From: Dryas octopetala
Taxonomy: Eukaryota; Streptophyta; Magnoliopsida; Rosales; Rosaceae
Direction: 5' to 3'
Assembly (NCBI GenBank): GCA_963921425.1
Contig: OY992839.1
Span: forward strand, 19,762,910 to 19,826,909
DNA length: 64,000 bases
Shown: positions 23,765 to 34,395 of the stretch, piece by piece
Layout of the letters: each line of letters starts with the position of its first letter
Numbering within the stretch: the first letter of the stretch is position 1
The notes under the pieces: generated by a model
Seen by the model: the letters and a program-made list of their open reading frames with translations, nothing else
Databases searched by the model: none
Told to the model about the DNA's origin: nothing
Program-made: the position numbers and the translations under genes

Positions 23765-24142
23765 AACTAAAGCTTGCATTCTGACCAAACCAGTGAACTC
23801 CTCAAACTCTTCATTGATGGCCATCTTCACAGCTTTGGTTGCTATTCCCTGTCCCCAATACTCAGCAGCCAACACATATCCAACCTCTGCTCGACACTTG
23901 TCATCCCCACCTTGTGGCATGATGAAGACCAGCCCAATTAAACGGTCGTTGATGCAGATGGATTTGCAGTAAGGGTGAGGAATGCAGAAGTCCTTGATGT
24001 ATGAAATTGCTTCTTCCTTGGAAGTGAATGTGTTCCAACGAGTGAATTTTGTCACCATTTCATCACCAGCATAGAGCAAGAAGTCCTTAGCATCTAGGAC
24101 CCTATAAGGGAGGAGTGTGATTTCCAAAGAATTGTTCGACAT
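23765..24142 (-). pseudogene. GNAT acetyltransferase, C-terminus cut off by LTR
   Basis: The first 126 or so residues (MSNNSLEITLLPYRV to LVRMQAL) are closely similar to the intact gene at 30507-31052, including the acetyl-CoA loop YWGQGIATKAVKM. The reading frame then enters the LTR and stops two codons later. Lost are the last GNAT strand and helix (VLEKLGFHNEG-type motif), needed for the fold. The start at 24142 aligns with MANNS of the intact paralogue. No second fragment of the gene was found to the left of the LTR, so a deletion accompanied the insertion. Confidence 0.85.
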
Positions 24143-24380
24143 TTACTTTAATAAGCACTATAATGCATAATTAAACAGGAAAATTGTTGTCCTTTTAACT
24201 TTATAATTGCCTACATTTTGGTATCGGAGGGTGACTGAAACAGGAAAGTTGTGAAATGAATTTACACTGATTGACTAGTATCGAAGAGTTGGTAGGTATT
24301 ACCCACCACTAGTCACCAAGTTGGTCCAATTTTGAGTTGTAATAGCATATTTCCTTAAATAGCATTTTCCATAGTTTTGG

Positions 24381-24821
24381 TTAAGATAAAAATATCGAAA
24401 ATTTATTAAATATCGATACTCAAATTTACGGATATATCGATTTCATTAGATATTGGTATAAAGAAAGTTGAGTTAGATTTTGTTCTTTTATTGGTTTATT
24501 GTTTATTAATTAGGATTAGTTGATGAGTTTTGATCTAATTAGGACTGTATTTGGTTTGATTTCATTTTATTCCTCTTTTCCTTCTCAAATTTTGAAATTT
24601 TTTATACAATTCTGCCGATATATACTGATATTACCAATATTTTGTCGACATATACTAATATTTTGTCGATATATATCGATATTTTGTCAACATATACCGA
24701 TATTTTGTCAATATATATTGATATCGGAGAAATATCAGTTACAGCCTATTTAAATATCGGTGGATGAAATTACGGATATCTCGGCGGATATATCGACAAT
24801 ATCGTGGATATTTTCATCCAT
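24381..24821. mobile_element. 441-bp MITE rich in GATATATCGATATTTT words
   Basis: Comparison with the paralogous flank at about 31240 shows a clean insertion: AGTTTTGG precedes the element (24373-24380) and AATTTTGG follows it (24822-24829), while the empty site has one AGTTTTGG. Inverted ends share AAAATATC (TTAAGATAAAAATATC versus TATGGATGAAAATATC). The 8-bp duplication suggests a hAT origin. The interior is a degenerate array of TATCGATATTTTGTC-like units. Confidence 0.75.
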
Positions 24822-25265
24822 AATTTTGGTATAGTTTGTTACATGGGAAGAAATCAAACTCTTAATGAATATAACTCGATAACTAACCATCTTTCATCAC
24901 TTAGACTAACCTCAAGAACTTGATTCCAATATATTTTACTTCTCATAATTTTGTACATTCTTCCCAAATTTGACAGTTTGGGAGAAAGTTTGCGAAACTC
25001 ATAACATCCAGCTTGATTAATAAAAGGTTTGGGGATTTCTCAAAGTTAAAGAAAGATTTAAGGAAGAGTTTGAACTAATTAATTTTAGTGAAAGATGAGA
25101 GATGTTTTAAGATGATGTTGATATGCTCATTTCCATATTCCCCACAGTTGCACTGAATGTGAAATCATATCATAATGCCTTCTCCAACATTAGAAAAAGC
25201 AAGAGTACTGGAAGGAAAAAAATAAGGTTCCAACAACATGAGTACCATTTATGACTTTTTTCTTC

Positions 25266-25690
25266 TTAGGGGAACTTGCCTAGTTACTCTGGTAAATTGG
25301 TCAACAAAGGCGGCCACAGGTACCATTACCTCTGTAGCAGTTCTTGTTCATGCTGACTAGAACTTTCACTTTCTTGCTCACCACTCCAAGTAATTGACCT
25401 AAGTAATGACCTCAGGTTGACTCTACCCATTACCATCCAGTCATTCACCTTATTTTTTGGCAATTTCTTATCCTCTCACTTTTTTTGTGCATACATAAAC
25501 CCAAAGTCTCTTACAACTTCTTCCCATATTGCCTTTGCCTTAGAGACATCTTTAATTTCTTATACTAATCAGAGTGAGATTTATACAAATGTTCCCTATA
25601 TGGATTCTCTCACTTCTCAGATTTGGTTGTCATATTGAAAATCAGAGGCACCAGTACTAAAGAGCAATGAAAGATATCAAAAATTAATGA
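25266..25690 (+). pseudogene. Promoter and 3' flank of a GNAT gene whose coding region is gone
   Basis: 25266-25585 aligns with the 5' flank of the intact GNAT gene at 28087 (shared GTGCATACATAAACCC, AGTCTCTT, ATAGTGAGATTTATACA-type words). The very next bases, CAAATGTTCCCTATAT, match sequence 90 bp beyond that gene's stop (about 28725). The coding sequence has been removed precisely between the two. Any transcript from here would be noncoding. Confidence 0.7.
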
Positions 25691-26101
25691 TCAATACATC
25701 ATCATCATCATCACCATTCTATCCATTTCCTCCTACAACATCATCTCATAGTATATGCATTCACAATATAAGAAAGAATGTTCCAGGACATTTTGGTTTA
25801 GTCTATTTACATATTATCTTGAGCAACATCACCTTCTTCATCATCTTGATCGAGTATCACCAAGTCCATCTTGAGCATCTTCTTCGAATAATTCCTTGTA
25901 AATGGAATAGCAAGTAATATAATAGCATGTCTACGTATAGATATATGTAGCATCTACATCCAAGTAATAAATGTCCCATCCCAAGGCATGTTAAATAAAT
26001 ATTATAACCATTCCCTATAAAACTGCCCGTAATCCTAGCATAGTAACATAGTAGCAAGTCTTCATATAGATATTATGCATAAAATTAAGAAATCCCCGGT
26101 A

Positions 26102-26375
26102 GCTAGAGGGTGTGACATTGTCTTTTGAGAGCATTCATAATGTCCATCGCTGAGAGTTTTCTGTTTGCATACTCCATGTAAGTGACACTAGCTTTGATTG
26201 TGTCCTTGAGAAACTTCTTAAGTATCTCTCTTAATGCAGGGTAGATGGACCCACTCATTCGTTTAACACCACTTCTCCTTGCCAGCTTCTTAAGAAAGAG
26301 GTTGGTGATTCATTAATTTCCCCTTGTTATCTACAACATTTCCTGCCACTCCCCACACATTGCCACTTTTGGTGC
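26102..26375 (-). pseudogene. Histone H4 pseudogene
   Basis: On the minus strand the frame ending at TAG 26104-26102 reads KKLARRSGVKRMSGSIY, then LREILKKFLKDTIKASVTYM and MDIMNALKRQCHTL, plainly the second half of histone H4 with many substitutions and a one-residue deletion. The stop replaces the Tyr that starts the H4 ending. Upstream, degraded N-terminal sequence (VVDNKG for the VLRDNIQG region) is in another frame, so a frameshift lies near 26295. H4 is normally almost invariant, so this copy cannot serve as a core histone. No poly(A) was seen, so retroposition is unproven. Confidence 0.8.
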
Positions 26376-28086
26376 TGTCAGCCCATACGCCCAGATATTT
26401 CCAATATTACACAGCAGAGGATAACCCTAATTATAATGTTTCATGAAAAGAAGTTAATCAAAAAGAAATTGACTAAACTAATCATCAAAAGATTCAAAAC
26501 TAAACAAAATGATTGAAATTAAAAAAAAAAAAAAAAGACTAAAATAGTCAAATAAAATAATATATAAATTTTTTTAAAAAAGTATGAAATATCAATGTTA
26601 ACCCATTAACAAAACTTAACAATCAATTCATTACCTGATATTTAGTTTCTCCTAATATCTCATTTCTATGTAATTTTTACATTTTCATGTTAAATATTGG
26701 TCATCTCATTCTTATTTAAATAGAACATTCATTTATATGTGATCACAACATAAAAAATGTGCAAGGAAAAAGTCATATTGTTTGTATGATTTTTACATAA
26801 AAAAAATGTCATTTAGCTAAAAAAAAAAATAGTGTCATTCCAATTTTAGATAGATTTATTTTTCCCTAAAAAAATAGTTAAAATATGTGATCCAGCATTG
26901 ATCTTTTTTTTTTTTTTGTTAATGCATTAGTTTCGATATAGGCCCATTTGTTTTAGTAGTCAGTCTGGAAGAAAGCAGACTGAAGTTAAGTAGCCTGGTC
27001 CAAGATATATTATGCCACATCATGAGACCCAAAAACCCATCAAGCCCTTGATCTTGATGTAAATACCTTAATATATATGTATACCAAAAAAAAAAAAACC
27101 TTAATATATATGAGCGCATGTCCATCCAAAATATTAAATATGGTAATTCCGAATAAATTATGAAAAATGGAGTTGGATTTATGCCTTCAAATATTCCAAC
27201 TTGAATTTGGATCTGTGCCTTGAAGGATTCCGAACTTATTTAATTATGTTTTCAATTGCTACATAAAGCTTAATACGAGGGGAAAAATTCAACCCAATAA
27301 AAAGAAGAAAAAAACGTGTAGATAAAAAGCAGGAGGAATGGGCAAGAGGAAGATGCCCATGCTACAAAGAGAAAGGTGATATAAAAAATAAAAAAAAAAG
27401 GAATGGTCGACACATGGTGCTATAGCCAGTTTATTATTTTTTACTTTTTTTATATATTTTTTTTGAGTTGAGAGGAATGAGGATCGAAATTGGTTGCATC
27501 GTGGGTGATTCTATGGCCTTCTAATTGGGCTATCCAACCACTACACTTTTTTAACATTTTTGTTAAATTTAATTTTTTTTATCTATAAAGTGTCAACATG
27601 TCGATCACGTGCTGACATAAAGGCTATTTTGGTCCAAAAAGTATTTAAAGAGTAAAAAAAAATTAAGTTGGGAGGAGAAGTTCAAAAAGTGAGAGTTGTA
27701 TTAAACAGGGTTATTTAATAAAATTTTCCAAAGAAAAACAATGTTTTTATGACTTGTTTTTTTAATTTCCTCAAGGGACTCGCCTAGTTGCCATGGTAAA
27801 TTGGTCAACATATGCAGCCAGAAGCACTATTACCTCTGTTTAGTTTAATCTTGCTGACTACAACATTCACTTAATGTCTTGCTCATCACTCCAAGTAAAT
27901 TACCAAGGCATGGCCCCAGGTTGACCTCACCCATTACCATCCACCTTATTTCTGGGCAATTTCTTACAAGCTCTCATTCTTTTGTGCATACATAAACCCA
28001 GAGTCTCTTGCAACTTCTTCCTATATTGGCTTTGCCTTAAAAGATTCATTTCTCATTTCTTATACCAATCATAGTGAGATTTATAC
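26376..28086. other. Intergenic: duplication segment and GNAT 5' flank
   Basis: 26820-27370 repeats 13310-13900 in the same orientation. 27775-28086 is the 5' flank of the GNAT gene, duplicated at 25266-25585. Between them (27380-27690) is AT-rich DNA with low-complexity runs. No gene was seen. Confidence 0.6.
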
Positions 28087-28626
28087 ATGGAGGGAAGAGA
28101 AGGCTGTGATGGGTTCTTGTCCAACATCACCCTTAGGCCATTGGGTCTTTCAGACATTGATGATTTCATGGTATGGGCCTCAGATGAGAAAGTGACTCGT
28201 TTCTGCACTTGGGAACCTTATACCGACAAAGAAGTTGGCATAAACTTTATCAAGGATACAGTTATCCCACACCCTTGGTTCAGGGCAATCTGCCTTGACA
28301 ACAGGCCCGTTGGTGCCATTTCAGTGACCGTGAATTCGGGCAATGACCGGTGCAGAGGTGAGCTTGGCTATGTTTTGGGGTCAATGTACTGGGGCAAAGG
28401 GATTGTAACACAGGCTGTGAAATTGGTGGTTGATGCTATATTCAAGGAGTGGACATATTTGGAGAGACTTGAAGCTCTTGTTGATGTGGAAAATGTGGGG
28501 TCCCAGAGGGTATTGCAGAAGGCTGGGTTTCAGAGAGAAGGTGTTCTCAGGAAGTATTTTCTTTTGAAGGGAAGACATAGGGACATGGTGATGTTTAGTC
28601 TTCTTTCTACAGAATGTCAAACTTGA
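28087..28626 (+). CDS. GNAT-family N-acetyltransferase (p20-like), intact
   Basis: A 179-residue single-exon protein of the RimJ/RimL-like Acetyltransf_3 group. Expected activity is acetyl transfer from acetyl-CoA to an amine; the substrate is unknown for these plant proteins. It opens MEGREGCDGF, then ITLRPLGLSDIDDFMVW (strand 1 and helix 1), IPHPWFRAICLDNRPVGAI (central strands), LGYVLGSMYWGKGIVTQAVK (motif A with the pyrophosphate loop, residues about 92-112) and VENVGSQRVLQKAGFQREG (motif B). It ends FSLLSTECQT. No signal peptide or membrane segment, so it is probably cytosolic. The first ATG gives full length and no better start follows. It is the only plus-strand GNAT in the cluster, divergent from the others (Trp-Glu at the RWNT position), and probably functional. 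Confidence 0.88.
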   Translation: MEGREGCDGFLSNITLRPLGLSDIDDFMVWASDEKVTRFCTWEPYTDKEVGINFIKDTVIPHPWFRAICLDNRPVGAISVTVNSGNDRCRGELGYVLGSMYWGKGIVTQAVKLVVDAIFKEWTYLERLEALVDVENVGSQRVLQKAGFQREGVLRKYFLLKGRHRDMVMFSLLSTECQT

Positions 28627-28861
28627 TGTATTTGCCTTTCAAAAAAAACTTGATGTATTTGTACAATTGTACCCAATAAAATTTTGTTAAATTATAATAA
28701 TAAAAGTAAAAGAACCATTATGCAAATGTTCCCTATATCGAGATCAATCAGAGGCACCATTAATGAAGAGCAATCAAAGAATATGAAAGCAAACTTTCAG
28801 CCACCAATCAAGATAATTAAAGTCAAAATTCATATGAGTAAAATATAAAAAAACTATGTAG

Positions 28862-29222
28862 TCGGCAATCAATCTCTTGGCATATATCGCAGGCAATATT
28901 GATCACCATCAGGATTCAGGGGAGACAGGACTATATATCACAAGGATATAAGCCACTAATTGATGGCCCACAACTCCCAATTGGTATCATCGGATTTCAA
29001 CTCAACCAGAGCCTTCAGTAACATCTGATTATATGATGTTAACGTTCTGAAAACTCCTATTGGGTCAAGATATTGAGCTTTATGAAATTTTATAGGCCTC
29101 AGTTTGCTGCATATGAATTGAGCATTGCTATTCTCAATGCTCGACCCATCACAATGTACACTTCAAGATTCTTACTACAACTTAGTGTTTTATTACCTCA
29201 CTAAGAAACAATCACCAAGAAA
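28862..29222. repeat. Cluster duplication segment, matches 17283-17830
   Basis: Paralogous to the 3' flank of the first GNAT pseudogene; shared words include CAATCTCTTGGCATATATCG and ACTATATATCACAAGG. No gene was seen. Confidence 0.75.
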
Positions 29223-29235
29223 TCTCAAGTGAGCT

Positions 29236-29334
29236 AATGATAATTTGGTATAGTGGTACTTAGTCTCTCAGTCTTTCTATTTGAGATGAGTTCAAATCAA
29301 ATAGAAAACAGTTGTTGTTTAATTAAAAAAGAAA
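29236..29334 (+). mobile_element. SINE-like tRNA-derived element (decayed)
   Basis: An A-box-like GGTATAGTGGT and B-box-like GAGTTCAAATC stand about 45 bases apart, followed by TTGTTGTTTAATT and an A-rich end, in the position equivalent to 17850-17945. Confidence 0.5.
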
Positions 29335-29377
29335 AACCTCAAGTGCATTGACTATTAAAAATACAAGACCGCATCAA

Positions 29378-29897
29378 TTATAATCTTATCAGTTGATAAA
29401 ATGCTATAGATATGTCTAATCTCCCCTTATACCCATGCTTTCTCAACATACCTTCTTTCAGAAACCCAACCTTCTCTAAAACCCTTTTGAGACCCGTTAT
29501 TTTCAACCTCAACCAAAGCCTCAATCCTCACCAAACATGGGAACTCTTTGAACACCCTAGAGATGGCCATCCTCAATTCCACTGTGCATGGCAATCCCCT
29601 TTCCCCAGTACTCTGCAGCCACATCATAGCTAACATGTGCCCAGCAAGTGTCATCACCCAGTTCGGACTTGACCGAAAGCATATGGACTGCCGCCATGGG
29701 TGTGGTATAACAACCTTCTCAATGTATGTCAAGGCTTGTTCTCTAGAGGTGATGGTGTTCCATCTTAGATAGCGTGTTACTCTGTCATCACTGGCCCATT
29801 TGAGGAAGTCATTGGCATCAGAGGGTTTGAAAGAACGAAGAGAAATTCTTGATGAATCATATCCATTGAATTTGGAGGAACTTTGAGATGGTTCCAA
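29378..29897 (-). pseudogene. GNAT acetyltransferase, multiply frameshifted
   Basis: Close paralogue of 17998-18505 (same SSRISLRSFKPSDANDF start and YLRWNTITSREQALTYIEK). A 25-base deletion after PHPWRQSIC removes the strand that reads LDDCSIGY in the sister gene and shifts the frame. Further disruptions follow near the GKGIA loop and at GSQK, where the frame runs into a stop instead of the LEKVGFLKEG motif. It encodes no complete GNAT domain. The long frame here is three different reading phases in sequence, not a fusion protein. Confidence 0.85.
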
Positions 29898-30506
29898 CTT
29901 CCAAGCTCAATCTGAATAATTATGTAGGCATATAAAGCTGTGGTTTATATGAATGTGTAGCTTATCATGGTGGACAAGGTCAATTATGATATTTGTCATT
30001 CAAAATATGGTCTCGTGGTCAATAATGCATTGAACTTGTCGAGCGTACTACTAGCAGACAAATTGGTCAGCACCATCACAAGCTGCAACTATTCAGTTAA
30101 TTATTGATGGGTAGAATAAATTGTTGAACAAGGTGATTAAATTAGAGTCAAATCCCATGTCGGTTAAGAAACTACGAGTGATTGATATATAAAGAAGATA
30201 ATAACTACACAATAATGTTGAAGTTTTTTGCTAGATCCTCAAATTTGATTGGCAGAGTGGTATTGACAGAATATTGACATTTTTAATGTGTAAAGGTGCG
30301 TAGTAGGACTCATCAACCGGCTTTCAACTTCCCCATAACATGAATTTCTTAGCAATTTGCCAGATGCATCATCAAATTATAAGCAAAGTTGTGCAACTAG
30401 GTAAAAGTATTCAAAGGCAAATAATCTGTAAATGTTTCAAAATGTTCTCGTATTATCTACTGATATATATCAATCCAGACTTAAGATTAGAAAAATGATA
30501 TATTTT

Positions 30507-31052
30507 TCAAGGCATGGGATCAGTGGATAGAAGACTATACATGATAACATCTTTAGCGGTACCTTTATGAAAGGTATACTTCCTCAAGAGACCTTCATTA
30601 TGGAACCCAAGTTTTTCCAAGACCCTCTCTGAGGCCTTGTTCTCCACCAAAACCAAAGCTTGCATACTGACCAAATCAGTGAACTCCTCGAACCCTTCAG
30701 TGATGGCCATCTTCACAGCTCTGGTTGCTATGCCTTGTCCCCAGTACTCAGCAGCCAACACATACCCAACCTCTGCCCTACACTTGTCATTACCACCTTG
30801 TGGCATGATGAAGACCTGCCCGATCGAACGGTCACTGATGCAGATGGATCTGCAGTAAGGGTGAGGAATGCACAAGTCCTTGATGTATGTAATTGCTTCT
30901 TCTTTAGAAGTGAATGTGTTCCAACGAGTGAATTTTGTCACCTTTTCATCACCAGCATAGAGCAAGAAGTCCTCAGCATCTGAGACCCTGTAAGGGCGGA
31001 GTGTGATTTCCAAAGAATTGTTTGCCATTTCCTTCGATAAGCAACCAGGCAT
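30507..31052 (-). CDS. GNAT-family N-acetyltransferase (p20-like), intact
   Basis: Up to 181 residues. ITLRPYRVSDAEDFLLYAGD, FTRWNTFTSKEEAITYIK, IPHPYCRSICISDRSIG, VGYVLAAEYWGQGIATRAVK (acetyl-CoA loop) and VENKASERVLEKLGFHNEGL complete the GNAT fold, ending YSLLSTDPMP. The Met at 31028 (MANNSLEIT) aligns with the start of the truncated sister at 24142, so it is the likelier start; the upstream Met at 31052 adds MPGCLSKE. Single exon, no targeting signal apparent. Its neighbour (29378-29897) and its sister (23765-24142) are dead, so this is the surviving copy of its sub-type in the window. Substrate unknown. Confidence 0.87.
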   Translation of the reverse strand: MPGCLSKEMANNSLEITLRPYRVSDAEDFLLYAGDEKVTKFTRWNTFTSKEEAITYIKDLCIPHPYCRSICISDRSIGQVFIMPQGGNDKCRAEVGYVLAAEYWGQGIATRAVKMAITEGFEEFTDLVSMQALVLVENKASERVLEKLGFHNEGLLRKYTFHKGTAKDVIMYSLLSTDPMP

Positions 31053-31059
31053 AAACAGT

Positions 31060-33050
31060 ATAAAATGCTGCTCTTTTAATTTTATAATTGGTATTAGAGA
31101 ATAGAGGGTGAAAATTCCAAGAAAGTTGTTAAATGAGTATACACTTTACACTGATTGGTAGTTATACCCACCAGTTGTCACCAAGTGGGTCCAATGCTGA
31201 GTTATAATAGCATATTCCTGAAAGAACATTTACCAAAGTTTTGGTATACAATAGATTTGGTATATTCTGTTACATCTAACTTGATTTAGAAATATTTTGG
31301 GCTTAATTTGCTCAAATTTAAGAAAGATTTAAGAATTGGAACTAAATTAATTTTAGTGATTTTTCCATAAATTAAAATTTGGATAAAAGTTTAGGGGTAG
31401 ATGAGGGATGCTCTATCATTGGACCAACTTGCGCACTTGCGCAGTTGCACAATGTGAAATCATAATGTCTGTTCCAACATAGAAGAAGCAAGACTGGAAG
31501 GAAAAACAATGTTTTTGTGACTCTAATTTTGGTCAATAGTGATTAAAATAAAATTATATAAAAATTAATTAACTAATTATAATATTAAAAATATTTATTA
31601 ATTTATTAATTTATTTGTAATTAATCTTAAATAATATTTACTCTAATTATTTATTTTATTTATTAAAATAATAAATTTCTTATCAAACTATCACATTGGT
31701 TAATAAAAGACACTTTCTCAATGCTCTAAGCTCTGCTATTAGTTTGTAATTATAACGCCGTTGAAACTTTGCGGTACCTACTTCGTTAAACGGGGGTAAT
31801 AAACTAATAAAGAATCTGGAGGGCCCTTTTGGAATGATGCTGCCTAATCTCAATGAGTACTACATATGATGACAAAAACAAAGCGCTAATACTAGGCTCC
31901 CCAATATTAAATGTCGATAGTTACCAAAAAGGTTATATGGAATAGAAACATATAAATTATATAATATGTTCCTAATAGGAACTATGAAAGTAATTAAATG
32001 AATAGCAAACTTCTTGCACCTGCTAGTTACATAATCTCCTTCATTCAATTCCTCGGAAATCCAATTCCTTTATGCTTCATTCAATTCATTGGCCAAGCCA
32101 ACTATGCAATTGTTGTTAAGTTTTGCAATCCATCCTACTGAAAAAAGGTGCAACAGCTTCAAGTTTGATCATATTATAGTTATATAACTTATATTATCGG
32201 GTTACTGATGATATATTTCTAAAGTAACGACATCTATTTGCATAAATAAATTATATGTGAACTCTAATTATACAAGAGATGTGATTAATATGTGGTGTAC
32301 AAATCACAAATTACATCTATTGACAAATCAAAACCCTAGGTACAATTATATATGTGATTAATAAGTTATAGCCATTTATTGTATTATTTACGCAAATCAA
32401 ATCCCAAGGTACAATTTGGCCAAAAAAATTTAAAAATCCCAAGGTACAATTATATATGTGACAGGAATACAGGATCATCTTTGTATATGCTAGAACTTTT
32501 TGGTACAATATACTAGAACTTTGGAGAGAACTTTCTTTAGTGGGATAATTGTTTTCTTCAATTATTAGTCATAAAAAATTCGAAGGCAAAGGCTAATCGT
32601 ATCTCTGAGTTTATTAATGGCAATAATGGTCTACAAGAAATTATCCATGAAACATTATTTAAATCATAACAGCACTTACGAAAATTTTAGCTCTGACTTC
32701 ACAACTATACTATTGTATACAGTCTCACAAACCGGTGCCCCCGAGAGTCTAGCCAAAAAAGAAAGGCAAATTACATATTTTGTCCTTATGGTTTGACCCA
32801 ATTTTTATTTTGATTAGGGGAGTTGAACTAAATAACCCACCCTTAGCCCCAAATATTCAATACCCAAATTAATTTTGGGTATTAAAAAGTGTAAAAATAT
32901 AAATTTTGGAGATCACCAACACAATGATGTTGAGATCCAAATATGAAAATATTAATATTTAACTCATTTATTTGTTGGTGGGCCAGCCATTTAATTTGAT
33001 TTTGGGTATAGTCTATACCCAAAACTAAGGATAGCTTTTGGGTCTCAAAA
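31060..33050. other. Intergenic, AT-rich
   Basis: 31070-31520 is the 5' flank of the GNAT gene, paralogous to 24170-25220. Beyond 31540 comes AT-rich DNA with short repeats such as CCCAAGGTACAATTATATATG (near 32330 and 32440, imperfect). No gene or clear element was recognised. Confidence 0.5.
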
Positions 33051-33289
33051 AATTATGGAGATCACATTGCGGCCCATTGTGACTGGACTATATCTATTTT
33101 ATACCCAAAAAATGAGTTTGGGGATCAGATTCAGGCCGTATTGTGAAAAGCCTTACCTCCCTATTACTTTTATAATCCCAATTTTTCAAACTTACTTTTA
33201 TAACAATTTTTTTGATACTGTTCTAGGTTGTCTACATTGCCCTTCCCATTTTTTTTTTTTTCACAATTCAACCTCTTATCCATGTTCTC

Positions 33290-33292
<3 letters not shown>

Positions 33293-33367
<75 letters not shown>
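33293..33367. repeat. (CT)n microsatellite, about 75 bp
   Basis: Uninterrupted CT dinucleotides. The Ser-Leu repeat frame across it is an artefact. Confidence 0.97.
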
Positions 33368-33372
<5 letters not shown>

Positions 33373-33578
33373 ATCCACTTAATTAGCAAATGAAACCTCA
33401 ATCCAAATGTGCTGGATCACAAGTTCAAAACCAAGTAGAAGCAACATTTGAATCACTTGGATTTCCAATTTTTGGTGTTGGGTTTTGCAGTAAGGAAATG
33501 AGGAAGAACTACAAACAAAAAACCCAAAGCATGTACAAAACAAAAGAACATGTACTCTCCCAGCAAGAGACCACTACG

Positions 33579-33758
33579 CAGTGACGGATTCAGAAATTTT
33601 ATTCCTGGGGGTCAAACCATTCATACATTTCGTCGAACATGTTGTGAGCGTGCTTGCATGTGGTCATTCCGGAGGGTCAAACCAGCGATTTTGGCAAGGG
33701 TTTTCCGGCTGGCGGGTGGTCAGGCGACCACCCTTATCCCTTAGTGGATCTGTCCATG
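33579..33758. mobile_element. 180-bp hAT MITE with exact 8-bp target duplication
   Basis: CCACTACG occurs at 33571-33578 and 33759-33766. Ends CAGTGACGGATTCAG and, reversed, CATGGACAGATCCAC belong to the same end type as the element at 36131-36756. A non-coding derivative. Confidence 0.88.
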
Positions 33759-34395
33759 CCACTACGGTTCATGCTATGTCAGTACTAACAATTGACAAAA
33801 TTTCTCAACAAGACTCTGCTGGTTTATGTTAGTTCTTGCTCTTGGTCGCCTCCTTGAGTCCTAGTACTAACAAAAAACCTAGTAGGCTTCCCAGCAAGAC
33901 TCTACTCCTTCCACAGTTGCCCCGTTGAGTCGAAAAACTCGGTATATGATCTTAAAATTGTGGTGGTGCTCGATGTCGGCGACAAGAGGGTCAAAAGGAA
34001 TGAGTTCATGAGTTTGTGCATATGGGTTGAATCCAATTTCCAATTACCCACTTGCAATTTCTAAAATCAAAGTTTTACTGCTATTCTAAAATGTGCATGC
34101 GCAAATTAAAAAAAAAAAAAAAAAGCAAAGAAAATCAAAGAAACTCAGATATGGAATTCAGATCTTGGAGCTTACATGAACTCAGAACTAGAAATTTTGA
34201 TGGTTGATGTCGACATTTGTCGACCAACATTATGGTCAACTTGATATTACGGGTCGATGTTATGGCCATGTCTATCATGTCTTGGGTTTTTTTTTTTTTG
34301 TTAGAGCCTTGAAAGATGTTTTGGTTCAGAAAATGGCAAAAGAGTCATAAAGTAAGTTTGAAAAATTGGGGTTATAAAAGTAATGGTGGGGTAAC

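Larger units (their letters stand above)
33150..34395. mobile_element. Probable DNA element with ~45-bp inverted ends and cargo
   Basis: TTACTTTTATAATCCCAATT at the left and its near reverse complement at about 34345-34400 form imperfect inverted ends about 1.2 kb apart. Inside are a long (CT)n tract and an ATG-bearing leader at 33390, a layout like captured 5' gene sequence. A 180-bp hAT MITE is nested within. The target duplication was not resolved. Confidence 0.4.

Noticed and set aside
27440..27545. tRNA-like or SINE sequence near ATTGGGCTATCCAACC
   Set aside because: No cloverleaf and no paired A and B boxes could be assembled.
33055..33393. 112-codon frame with Ser-Leu repeats
   Set aside because: Spans a (CT)n microsatellite; no family resemblance.
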